DNA of 64,000 nt. Source: Gracilaria domingensis. Taxonomy: Eukaryota > Rhodophyta > Florideophyceae > Gracilariales > Gracilariaceae. A model generated the notes under the pieces. That model saw only the letters and a program-made list of their open reading frames with translations. It did not search any database and was not told where the DNA came from. The DNA lies in contig VCMS01000053.1 in assembly GCA_022539475.1 (NCBI GenBank), forward strand, positions 62,001 through 126,000, read 5' to 3'. Below are positions 40,019-50,150 of the stretch, in pieces; position 1 is the stretch's first letter, and each line of letters begins with the position of its first letter. A program made the translations under genes and the position numbers.

Positions 40019-43000
40019 ATGGACGACACTGCTTTATTTGCGAGTGCAAATTACAAAGTTCACCTTTCCGTGGGCCTCACATCTACCCTAATGTATCCGC
40101 ACACGGGTGCTCCAGATACCAGAGCCGTTACTTGTCTGATCCACGAGCGGCATCTTCCACCGCGATGGCAATCTCGTCTCCACACGCCACGCATTACGGA
40201 CGCTTCACGCAACCGTATGGAGGTCGTGGGTGTTCTCTCGCTCGCTGTCCGCATTAGAGACCTTCACGTACGAGTACAATTCCTTGTGGTATCGAACCTC
40301 GCCACAAGCGTCCTACTCGGCACGTCTTTTATCGATCGATACGTACTGGGAATCTTACCCCCAAAACGAACGATCCTCCTGCGCCATTCACGGCCTGTCT
40401 CGATATTATCCCACGCGTACCGTCCCCACACGGCAACGTCCGTACGGAAATACCCAGTCCAACCGGAGCGGAATGTGTCCTCTAACAAGATACACGTCGC
40501 CTGACCTGTTACGCTACCCCCCATGTCTGAAACCAGGGTACAAGTAACAACCAAGGCGTCCGGTCTGGTATTTCTACAATCACACCACCGCACGGGCAGT
40601 TCGTTAGAGCTAACACTGCTCGCGAACGCCGTCATGGATCTACGTCCGGACGTTCCCTTCTTCGTTCAAGTTGCTAACGTCTCAGACCGACCGGTGCACC
40701 TCCACAAACGTACCGTTATTGGTCTCGCCCTCCAGTCCCCTATAGCACTAATCACCCCCCTTCACCCAGATAGGCCGCGGAGCAACGACTCTCAGGAGGG
40801 GGAGGATACCGCTTTAGACCAACCTCCGCGGCGTTCTGACGAGCCCGATCGGCCCCAACGCGTTCAAATCAGCCCCGAGTATGAGAACGAACGCCACACA
40901 GTCATCGAACTCCTCCGACCATTCAAGGACATGTGGGATGACCATTTAGGCAAGATCTCCGCCGTAAAGCATCGGATACAGCTGGAACCCGGCACCAAGC
41001 CGATATTCCAGATGCCTTACCGTGCAGGACCCGCCCGACGGGAGCTTGAACGTAAGGAGATAACCCAACAGCTGGCAGCAGGGGTGATAGAACCATCGTC
41101 CGCAGAATGGGCCAGTCCGGTCGTCTTTGCACAGAAGAAAGATGGAAGCCTACGTTTTTGCGTCGACTACCGCCGTTTGAATGCCGTGACCGTACGGGAT
41201 ATATACCATCTGCCACGAATGGACGGGTGTATAGACTCATTAGGAGACGCACGCATATTCTCCACACTGGACGCCAATAGCGGATACTGGCAGACGGAAG
41301 TGGACGAAGCCGACCGGGACAAGACAGCGTTCACGTCCCACATAGGCCTCTACCGCTACGTACGGATGCCTTTTGGACTCAAGAACGTTCCGGCTACGTT
41401 CCAGAGGGCTCTGAACATCATCCTATCACGTGTTAAGTGGCAGTACGCACTGGTCTACGTGGATGACGTGATCATCTACTCCAGAGCGATAGAAGAACAC
41501 TACGAACACGTACGGACAATTCTCGACATGCTACGTTCCGCAGGAATTGCCCTACGACTGGACAAATGCCATTTCTTTAGTGGAACGGTCGACTACTTTG
41601 GCCATGTCATCCGTCCGGGCAAGCTCCATGTGTCTACGAAGACGCAGGAGGCCATCAAGCAGGCAAAGCCGCCCACTACGCAAACGGAACTCCGTTCGTT
41701 CTTTGGTCTTTGCAACGTCTTCCGCCGGTTTGTACAGAACTTTGCACGGATAGCGGCTCCCCTGAATCAGAAACTGGAAAAGAGACAGCCTACCAGCTTC
41801 GAAACCCTGACCGATACGGAATACGAGGCATTCGACGAACTTCGCCAACGCCTGGTACGGCCCCCGATACTGGCTATCCCAAAACAAGGATACCCATACG
41901 TACTGGACACCGACGCGTGTGACCGTCAGGTTGGCTGCGCCCTCCTCCAGAAGCAACCCGATGGTGGACCTTCTCCCAATCGGATACTGGAGCCGCTCGC
42001 TAACCAAGACCGAGCGGAAGTATTCAACGACCGAACGGGAATGCCTCGCCGTAGTGTGGGCTATCCTGCACCTCCGACCGTACTTGGAAGGAGAGAAGTT
42101 CACTGTCCGCACGGATCACCACTCGTTAAGGTGGATACTGAACCTAGCGGACGCTTCAGGGCGACTTGCACGATGGCGCCTACGCCTGATGGAGTAAGAC
42201 TTCGACGTCATTCACCGACCGGGTATCAAACACCGAGCGGCAGATGCACTCTCACGAATCCAAACGGACGGAGAGGACAGTTCGCCGCTAGATGACCAGG
42301 TCCCCTGTTTCCTCATCGACGACCGTCCGGACGATGGTCTCGTTATAGCCAACATCACCGTAGACGGACAAGAATACACGAACGTCTGCGTAGATTGGCC
42401 AAGACCCGAACGGAAATCACCGGGGATACCGGAAGTGCTGGCACTGCCCGCGGAGGAAACCGAAATCGTACCGATCACGCTCGAGGAACTCGTACCAGCT
42501 CAGGCGCAGGACCCTTTCTGCCAATCGGTACGTAGAGATGTCGGCAACGGGGTTACCCTGTTCGATGTCGACCGAAACGGAGTACTCATACGACGCTCAC
42601 GCTTGGACGGCGCCCTACAGAAGGTGGTCCCCGAGTCCCTGCAGCCGCGCGTCCTTTATCTGGCGCACTATCCCCGCTTGGTCGGACACCCTGGTGCCAC
42701 CAGAATGTACGAAACGCTACGGAGGGACTTCTATTGGCCCGACATGGCCAACGACGTCTTCCAGACCGTACGGGATTGTGGGTCATGCCCAGCCGTCAAA
42801 GGAACCCGTTACCGGTCTCAGAAGCTCCTGAAGCTCTTCCCAGCAGCTGGCCCGTTCGAGTTTATCGCCATGGACATAGTGGGACCCTTTACCAGATCCC
42901 TTAACGGATGCCAGTACATCCTGGTAATGACCGATCGGTTCAGCAAGCTCTCGGGAGCCATACCGCTGCGGTCAACTACCGCCCCAGTGGTAGCCAAAAC

Positions 43001-44096
43001 GTTCTTGGAACATTGGGTTTACCCGTACGGCATCCCGAACTGCCTGCTAACCGATAACGGACCGCAGTTCATGTCGAAGTTCTTCGAGACCGTCTGCTCC
43101 GCACTGGGTACGAAGCACGTCTCGACCACTGCGTATCACCCCCAGGCAAAGGGGCAGGCCGAACGGTTCAACAAGACACTGGTGGAACGCTTTCGTCACT
43201 ACGTAGCGGACCACCAAAGGACGTGGCACGCATATGTCCAACCCCTTACGTACGGATATAACCTCCAGGTCCATAGGTCCCTCGCAACCACCCCGTTCGC
43301 GGTCGCACTAACGAGAACACCTTCCAGTGTCCTCATCGACGAACCCAGTACGTCCTTGGACCCCGCACCACCGACTCAGCCGTTCGCAGCCCAGTTGAAG
43401 CGATACACGCTAAAGCTCTTACAGGCGACGCTTCAGACCGCTCGGACAAAGCTGACACGCGCACAGCAGCGCTACAAGGACGACTTCGATAAGACCGTCC
43501 GGTTTCGCCCTACGTTCGCGGAAGGCGAGGAAGTGTACATTGACCGACCCAATTACAAAAGCACGGAAGAGGACCTAACGGAACAGGAACGAACTCTTCG
43601 GAAACTACTGCCGAAGACCACCGGTCCGTTCAAGGTCAAGGCCACAACGGACACTACCGTTACTATCGATGAAGACGGTATCGAACACACCGTCTCCATT
43701 GATCGCGTCACACGCGCTCCGTCCGCACGGCCTACGAGTAGCCCCGTTACCACCGAACGTACACGGGAGGAACCCGTCGCTGACCCGGAGGGACCATTTG
43801 CGGACGACGTCGTCGAACGCGACGATTTACCGCCACCCGACACGGTTCCTTGCGTCGTAGAACGCGTCGTAGCGCACCGCGATAGGCCGGACGGAGTCCA
43901 ATACCGCGTACGCTGGTACGGCTACACCGCCGAATCGGACACCTACGAACCCCCTTCCAACAACCCTCAGCACTTTGTCGCCCGATACTGGCGTCGCCGA
44001 AGTCGTACGACATCGGCAACACCCTTAAGGAGGGGAAGAGAAGCAGACAGAAGTCCGTCGGCTGGACAAAACGCCACCGACTCCCCAAGCACGTGA
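40019..44096 (+). pseudogene. Element B pol: retropepsin, RT, RNase H, integrase, chromodomain (broken)
   Basis: The retropepsin region has LMYPHTGAPDTRAVTC, with His where the catalytic Asp is expected, then SNLATSVLLGTSFIDRYVLG. An in-frame TGA at 40502-40504 follows. The RT is complete: LRFCVDYRRLNAVTVRDIY and YALVYVDDVIIYS (active site YVDD). In RNase H the frame shifts at a CCC near 41970; PIGYWSRSLTKTERKYSTTE continues in the new frame, which has a TAA at 42195-42197 and then integrase. The integrase has the HHCC finger (ending DCGSCPAVK), FIAMDIVGPF, LLTDNGPQFM and YHPQAKGQAERFN (D, D, E present). The end is a chromodomain (VQYRVRWYGYTAESDTYEPP). At least three breaks make it inactive. 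Confidence 0.88.
44025..44045 (+). other. Polypurine-like tract at the end of B pol
   Basis: TAAGGAGGGGAAGAGAAG, similar to tracts at 49404, 50923, 58079 and 61253. Confidence 0.4.
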
Positions 44097-44321
44097 CAGG
44101 CTCCAACCGGCACGGATACGGCCACTGACGCGCGACGGTTGGCCAGATATTCGCCCTAACCGTACGCTCATTGGCTCACCCCCTTTATTTTTCGATCTAG
44201 TGAAACGCCGTCTTTTCCGATAGCGGCACCTTACGTCAATGGATTCAACCTGACGTACGCAAAGGAAGAACGCGAACAACAACACAAGTTTACTCAAGGA
44301 AATGCACGTCATCGGAACCAT

Positions 44322-46664
44322 CTAAGCACCACCCGGTCCCTTCTTCCGGATGCTCTTCACCGCCGGCGACGTCTTGGATACGCCACGACCACGGCCACGG
44401 GTACCACCGCGACCACGGCCCCTCCCACGAGGTGTCGGAATGCCCGAACGGTAGACCGACGCAGAGCCACCTCGGAAACTGACCGGCTGGAACGGACTGG
44501 AAGTACCCGGCCAGGGAGCATTGGGTACCACGACCCTCCTGGATGACTGCGGCTGACTAGGCGTGCTCGCCGCCGGAACTTCACTAGCAGCCACACCTGA
44601 CGCACCCGCACCGGTACCTTGCTCCACCGAAGCAGGCATGCTAGGAGCTTCCACACCGGGCGGAACTTCCGTCATTGGGGTACCCTCCGGCTCCACGTCG
44701 TCACCAACTTCTACAGCACCGCTACCGGACGCTTGAGCTCCACCGTCGCCCGTTACAGCGACACCCTCCATACCGGTGACGGCCTCACCATCGCCCTCCC
44801 CAGCTCCTCCCGGACTCACCGGAGGTGCTGGAGGGTTCAGAGTGACCCCGTCAAACATGGACGCACGCGCCCGTCTCAGGTTCTGAACGATCTGGTTGAC
44901 CTAATTCTCCACCATGGCCTGGTCGTGCAACCCTTGATAGGACTCACCCACCAACTGGTCCAACGTGGGAGCCTGTCTCTCCATAACCTGTCCGTCCAGT
45001 GCAGTACCCTCCCCGAAACCGGCCAGCATACCCTGCTCGTACGAACCGAGAACGCGCAGGCTGTGTTCGCGAAGATAACCGAGTAGGTCCAACATGCCCT
45101 GAGCCTGCTCGCGCAGGCACGCTTCGGAGTTCGCCGCGCGACACACCCAAGTACGCGCAGCCGTCAGGGCGCTCGGCACGTCAGTCGGCTCCGGAATCCC
45201 ACGCGGAACGCATACAACCCGCAAAGCATTGAGCAACGCCTGGAGGCGCTCGCCAGAGACTTCGACACCCATTGCGTCCAATTAGCGGCGTGGGAGCCCG
45301 ACCTGGACCTCTCGTTCCGTACGCACAGGTACCTCCACGACCTCCAGATCAGGCTCCGGCTCGGTCGCGGAGGATAACTCAGGCAGACCGGCTTGGACCA
45401 CGCTCTCACGCCTCGGCACCGGAGGAGCGGCTTCGAAGTCTTCCTCCATGTACCCATGCGGGAAGTAGTTCGGTCTATCCGTGAATGGCTAAGGCGGGAG
45501 CTGCCCTGTTGGCAATAGCACTCGGTTGATCGGCATCGCGCCCGTACCGGATGCGGGCATCGTAGGGAACGAGTCCTCAAAGTAGTCGTACCAGAGGAAT
45601 CCCGGCGTCTGCGACCAGTCCGTCTCCAAAGAGTACTGAAGGAGCTTCTCACCGACCGCAGGAGGATAAGAGGTCCCCCGCAGGATGTTCTGCATCCCCA
45701 TTTCGGCCAAGATGCATACCAATTTGTACGGGAGAGGGAACAACCGTCCGTACTGCGGCGAATCCTCCGTGTTGTACAGACGCTGATCGCCCGCACGGGT
45801 GAAGACTTCCACACCGTCGCTGGCCGCCTGGAGAAACGCCATGAAAGCGAAAACTGCCCACTCGGCGTACAGGACCTGCAAGACCGCACGGCTCAAGGCT
45901 CCTTGGGACAGCAGTTCCCGCGAATGGTACGCCACCACGGACGGCGTCGGTACGGAAAGGTTGCGTTCGACCTCCACAGACTTCCACGCCTCGGTCATAC
46001 TGTAGTACACCGCCGTACGGTCGTTCTTCGCAACGTCGAAGTACTCGACGTTGTGCCAGGAGAAGAAGAAACGGTGTGATCCCCGAATGCGGGCTTCCGT
46101 CGCGGCGTTGCTTCCCCAATGCTCGCGGTGTAACCAGTACAGCTGGTCGTACGGCGGTTCGAACATCACCAACGCGAGAGGATTACCGTTTTCGGGCGGA
46201 AAGTTCGCGTCGGAACTGAGCCGGTGCATCAGGCTCTGGAGTCGGCGTTGATACTCGCGCTCCTCGGGGCACCTTAAGTACGGCATGTCGGCTATTCCGA
46301 ACGTCCTTTCGTCCGCACGGCCGACGATTCCAGGAAGGTGATTCCAGCGTGCCTGCCAAGCTTCCATTCGCGTACGCTTCGGATTACGGTTCGCCACCTC
46401 ACGTAATGGGAGCGAGACCGGAATGGCTGCGAAGCGACGCGCATCGAAGTACTCCGCACTGTCCTGAATGTACTCGTTGACCGTTATAGGAACCTGCTTC
46501 GACCGACGCGGAGCCTGGTTCGTACGACGGCTACGATGGTCGAAGTGTTGGCCAGGAAGCGGCATAGACCGAAACGGGCCGCCACCACCAGACGTACTCG
46601 GTTGATTCGGATTACTCGCCATCGCAGGCGGCGGGGCGGACGACTGGCTTGATTGCGAACCCAT
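44322..46664 (-). pseudogene. Antisense ORF of element B (three in-frame stops)
   Basis: One frame on the strand opposite gag-pol, from the ATG at 46664 to a TGA at 44322, about 780 codons, broken at 45489-45491 (TAG), 45282-45284 (TAA) and 44901-44903 (TAG). The first 390 codons are a compact domain, for example HEHWG-type Trp/Tyr-rich YDQLYWLHREHWGSNAATEA and QVLYAEWAVFAFMAFLQAAS. QYGRLFPLPYKLVCILAEMG and LLQYSLETDWSQTP align with element D's antisense ORF (QYRLWFIPPRLRQLIRAL and LLRVIDGVDWNQVP). After the first TAG the similarity continues. The last part is Gly/Pro-rich and ends in an RGRGRGG stretch. Function unknown; no envelope-like helix or fusion peptide is seen. Confidence 0.7.
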
Positions 46665-46694
46665 CGGGGGCAACGGGTGATGCGCGGAAGGGAG

Positions 46695-46702
46695 CTTTTA
46701 TA
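46695..46702 (-). promoter_or_regulatory. TATA box of the antisense ORF in element B
   Basis: TATAAAAG on the minus strand, 31 bp upstream of the antisense ATG at 46664, in an otherwise GC-rich region. The short distance predicts a very short leader. Confidence 0.55.
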
Positions 46703-47348
46703 GGCGCGAGGTACGACACGGAGGTGCACGGGCTAAGACGGACGACCGTTCCGGGTTTCGCGGAAAGCGATATCGCCCGCGCCGATACGTACACTTTGAG
46801 GTCTCATACACCTCAATTTATTTCCGAACGGGCATGGCCAATGTACACCCCCTCGACACCGAAAGTCGCTGGTGCTCATTCCGCATCGGGCGCACATCGC
46901 ACGGCGGCGATCACCGCGCGCATGCGACCGCATCAGTGCCAGGAGCGCGAGCCCGCTGACGGCCTCACTACCGCAGTCAGCGCCATTGGAGGTACGACAG
47001 GGTGACGCTATGGCCGCCCTTGGGGCACGACCCGTCGGGAACGGACGCCCCGGGCGCAGAATCACTCCGTTGTTGGAGGAAGCCGGCCACGGTGTACGAA
47101 GGAGGATTGGTCGCGCCGCCGCGACCAGTGGAACGTACGCGATCGGTTACTGTCGTCGACCCTAACGTGCGTATTGTCTGCATGAAAGCCGGGACCCCGC
47201 GGGCGCGAGCCACGAACTGCATCGGTAGCACCGCCAATGGACGAGCCATGACGACGCACAGGGCGTACACCCTGATCTACCAGTCGTACGACCCTGCGCC
47301 TCACGCCACGCGCCAGAGTTTTGACATGGCTTCGCCCCGCCCCTGGCG
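46703..47348. other. Non-coding part of element B upstream of the antisense gene
   Basis: About 650 bp with no supported coding frame. By position it is the promoter region of the antisense gene. Confidence 0.5.
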
Positions 47349-48196
47349 TGTAGTGCAATGACCCCGGGAACTCCGGCCTCGCTCGTGCTGCTAATCGCGG
47401 ATGTGCCGGTATGCCGGAATGGTGTCTCAGATGGTGAGGATAGGATAGCCCTTGGTGGGAGAATGTTTATTTGTTGGCCTGGTTGTGGGCACATCAGGTG
47501 TCCACGTGGTGGATATTGCCGCTTTTGCGGATTGCCCCTTTGAGCCGACGGGGCACGGTACACGTGTGTGGCTGTGGCCGGATGTGTGCCGGGATATTTG
47601 TTTGATTAGATACTGTAGTGATCCCTACTTAAGGGCCGGCCGACTGGCCATCCTTCTGGGAAGTAAAGTCAACCGAGTGTTCGGCTCTAAGTCTATCGCC
47701 TGCACGCGACCGCGACTCTTCGGAGAGCGTCCGTGTCGAATACGGCAGTGCTTATCCGCCTCGCGTCTCTGAGGAGCCACCGTTTACATACGGACATTGT
47801 CGTTTATTTTGGTGCCTTGTTTTGTTCTTGTTTTTCCCGTTCTTACGGCTGTTCTCCGCCCGGTTATCAGGTTATTATTTCTTTTGCTTTGTTTCTCCTT
47901 TTCTTTTCCCTTCTATTACAGGGCCTGTGTCTGTATACACGGCTCTTTTCCTTCGTTTGCCCCTACATTTGCCCGCACCGCTGTCTCGGATCTTCCACAT
48001 CTGTGGCTGGTCTTTCCCCCCCGACCTCCGTCTGTAAGTCAGGAACGGGTCGCCCGGAGTTACGCCCGGCACGTGTCGACCCCATCGGAGGGCTCTTCCG
48101 CTGCGCCACCCCTCACAGGGAGCAAGGCTGAACTCCTTGAGTGCTTCCGCGTATGCGGCTGGTTTTTGTCCGTTCGCGTCACGGTTTTGCACTACA
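47349..48196 (+). repeat. 5' LTR of fragment C
   Basis: 848 bp. It shares with D's LTR the start, an internal ACCGAGTGTTCGGCTCT, the ATCCGCCTCGCG stretch and the end (TTTTGCACTACA against TTTTGCACAACA). Confidence 0.8.
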
Positions 48197-48199
48197 AAG

Positions 48200-48216
48200 T
48201 GGTCTCCCGACTTAGA
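48200..48216 (+). other. Primer-binding site of fragment C
   Basis: TGGTCTCCCGACTTAGA, 3 bp after the LTR end. Confidence 0.75.
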
Positions 48217-48323
48217 AAGATCGGCGGGTCCGCTTCAGCGGTTTCTTTTCTTTGTCGCTTTTGCCTGGTTTGGTTTTCAGGAAGTCTCGAAGTCGAGTTC
48301 GTCGTTTCCGAAGTGTCGGTCTG

Positions 48324-49406
48324 ATGTCTATATTGGCGCCGAATGAAGTTCGGAATCTTTATCTGCCGAGGTCTGCTGATGGCACTGTCACTGTGCCTCC
48401 GCGACCGCAATCCGAGGAGGATGCTTCCAATCACGTTGGACTTGACCCTGACTTTAGAAAGACCCGACCTTTCCCTTCGGTACCCCCAGATTCTGGGCTA
48501 GTTTCGGCCGCACTCGTGGCGAAAGCTTGCCCTTCTGGAGGGTTCCTTGCCCTTTACTCCGAGTTGGAGGCTCATATTTGCTCTTTGCAGCTCATGCAGT
48601 CCTCAATTCGTGAGGCTTTGAACGCCCTTATTGAAAAGGTTGATGAAACCCTCAAGAGGGATGTTCGCGGTGATGTTCGCAATTTGCGTTGTGAAGTGGA
48701 CTCCATTCTGGAATATGTTCGTTCTGGCGATAATCCTCTGAGAAGGTACAACTCGAGGTTGATTGATATTGACCATCGTTTGCGTACGTTGGAGAATGCC
48801 ATCTTGATGGACAATCGTTCTTCCGACTACTCGGATTCTGAGCCCAGCGGTGGGAAACATCGACGCCCGTCAGGTTCGAAGGGTTGCACGCGGCGAACGA
48901 AGTTCGATTCAGATGTCTCTGAGACCTCAGAGTTTGATACCGCCTCATCGGATTGGACATATTCGTCTGACTCCTCAATTGGAGCTTGGAGTCGTGAGCT
49001 CAGCCGCATGCGCGGGAATCTCTCATCTAACGAGTTGCTCTGTGAAGCGTTAGTTCCGAAGAAATCGGTCACCTTTTCGAAGGCTTTTTCTACATCGCCA
49101 GTTGATGCTGACTGTGTACCGTATCATACGGTGGAGCCCATTCGGGATATGACTCTGCCCAGGAATTCTGCTGAGTGGGATTCCGCACTGCCGCTCAATA
49201 CGGATTATCTGCGTCAGAGTTATGCAGTCATCTGTCACCATTGTTATGGCAGAGGACACGCAACATCTCTTTGTATGCACCCTCTTCGGGATTTGGACAC
49301 GATCATCGTGCGTTTCGAATCGTTGGCTCCGGAAGAACAGGAGAGTGTGCCATTGAATTCTTACCTTCTTGCGAAGGACGATTTCGAAGTATCCTCCCCA
49401 ATCTAA
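48324..49406 (+). CDS. Gag of fragment C, without capsid core
   Basis: 360 residues from the ATG at 48324. A coiled coil (ALNALIEKVDETLKRDVRGD and DIDHRLRTLENAILMDNRSS) aligns with the gag N-terminus of A and D. A Ser/Asp-rich linker then goes straight to an intact zinc knuckle CHHCYGRGHATSLC (CX2CX4HX4C), followed by LNSYLLAKDDFE as in D (TAYLRAKAEY). The capsid domain between coiled coil and knuckle in D is absent. The end (VSSPI, TAA) is at the junction with B. Confidence 0.75.
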   Translation: MSILAPNEVRNLYLPRSADGTVTVPPRPQSEEDASNHVGLDPDFRKTRPFPSVPPDSGLVSAALVAKACPSGGFLALYSELEAHICSLQLMQSSIREALNALIEKVDETLKRDVRGDVRNLRCEVDSILEYVRSGDNPLRRYNSRLIDIDHRLRTLENAILMDNRSSDYSDSEPSGGKHRRPSGSKGCTRRTKFDSDVSETSEFDTASSDWTYSSDSSIGAWSRELSRMRGNLSSNELLCEALVPKKSVTFSKAFSTSPVDADCVPYHTVEPIRDMTLPRNSAEWDSALPLNTDYLRQSYAVICHHCYGRGHATSLCMHPLRDLDTIIVRFESLAPEEQESVPLNSYLLAKDDFEVSSPI

Positions 49407-49417
49407 GGAGGGAGATC
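49404..49417 (+). other. Polypurine tract next to the 3' LTR of element B
   Basis: TAAGGAGGGAGATC directly before TGTCG of the LTR, the right place for the plus-strand primer of B. Confidence 0.65.
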
Positions 49418-49972
49418 TGTCGTATAGTACGATCTGGTTGATCGCCGCGCACGGAGTGGGTTGTGAGCAGTGCCGTGTCGTACGTGTAAGGCTGGCCCGA
49501 GCGGTTACTTGTACGCGTAGTTGTCCCCACATCGGACGTTGGGCCCAGGCGTACTTGGGAGCGTACGTAGGACACGTGTGCCAGTCGGACGTTGACGGGC
49601 GTAGTATAGTACTGTAAGTTACTATCTGGAGGTCGTGCAGAGGCGGGTTTACCTGATATTTAGGCGAACCCCAACCTCGCCATGACCTCACGTTGTAAAC
49701 ACCAAGCACCCTTTGCCGTACGTCTTGTTCGTCAAGTAGCGCTACCGACAGGCCGTTAAGCTAAGTACTATAAGGTTTATTAGGCCGTTCGTACCCTTTC
49801 GCACGCTCCTGAACGTGCTTGGTGATACCAACCGCCCACTCTCCCCGCTGACCGCCGCGGTGCTTCCTCCTTACTCCCCGTACGGATTCATTACAGTCGC
49901 TCCCCCGAGCCACAGCCAACTCCATCGCCTCGAGACCGCTTCGGGTTTTCTCCCGATACGTACTATATTACA
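49418..49972 (+). repeat. 3' LTR of element B
   Basis: 555 bp, nearly identical to 37088-37640 and followed by CAAGT. Confidence 0.92.
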
Positions 49973-49977
49973 CAAGT

Positions 49978-50150
49978 TCAAACCCGTCGCTGAGGGTACA
50001 GCTGCACAAGTTGTATCCCTTTTGGGAAGTGAAAATGTGGATCGGAAACCAACCACTGGTAATCTGGTTGCTGATCAACCTGTGGAAGGTTTGGGTCCAC
50101 CCAATGAATCTCAAGGAGAGGAAATACGCTTGGACACCCGCATGGGTTGA
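49978..50150 (+). pseudogene. Element A pol, continuation after element B
   Basis: Joins in phase to the frame ending at 37087 (VSSGRDAPAGLVK then FKPVAEGTAAQVVS) and stops with TGA at 50150. No polymerase motif in this part. Confidence 0.65.

Larger units (their letters stand above)
47349..49417 (+). mobile_element. Fragment C of a D-family retrotransposon inside element B
   Basis: Starts TGTAGTGCAA, like the LTR of element D (TGTAGTGCAACGCG at 53754). Contains an 848-bp LTR, a primer site and gag, and then ends right at the 3' LTR of element B with no LTR of its own. No target duplication of the 5 bp before it (TGGCG) is seen on the right. Confidence 0.75.
37088..49972 (+). mobile_element. 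LTR retrotransposon B (chromodomain Ty3/gypsy, 12.9 kb)
   Basis: Flanked by the 5-bp duplication CAAGT (37083-37087 and 49973-49977). The LTRs differ by four substitutions, all transitions, and two 1-bp indels over about 554 bp, so the insertion is young. Order: LTR, primer site, gag, pol (protease, RT, RNase H, integrase, chromodomain), an antisense ORF, a fragment of a D-family element (C), LTR. Gag, pol and the antisense ORF all have in-frame stops. Confidence 0.92.

Noticed and set aside
45164-45889. Another minus-strand frame of 241 codons in element B
   Set aside because: Shifted against the antisense ORF, Arg/Ser-rich, no similarity to element D.
44322-46664. Envelope protein (errantivirus-like) in the post-pol position
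   Set aside because: The frame is antisense, with no signal peptide, furin site or membrane helix.
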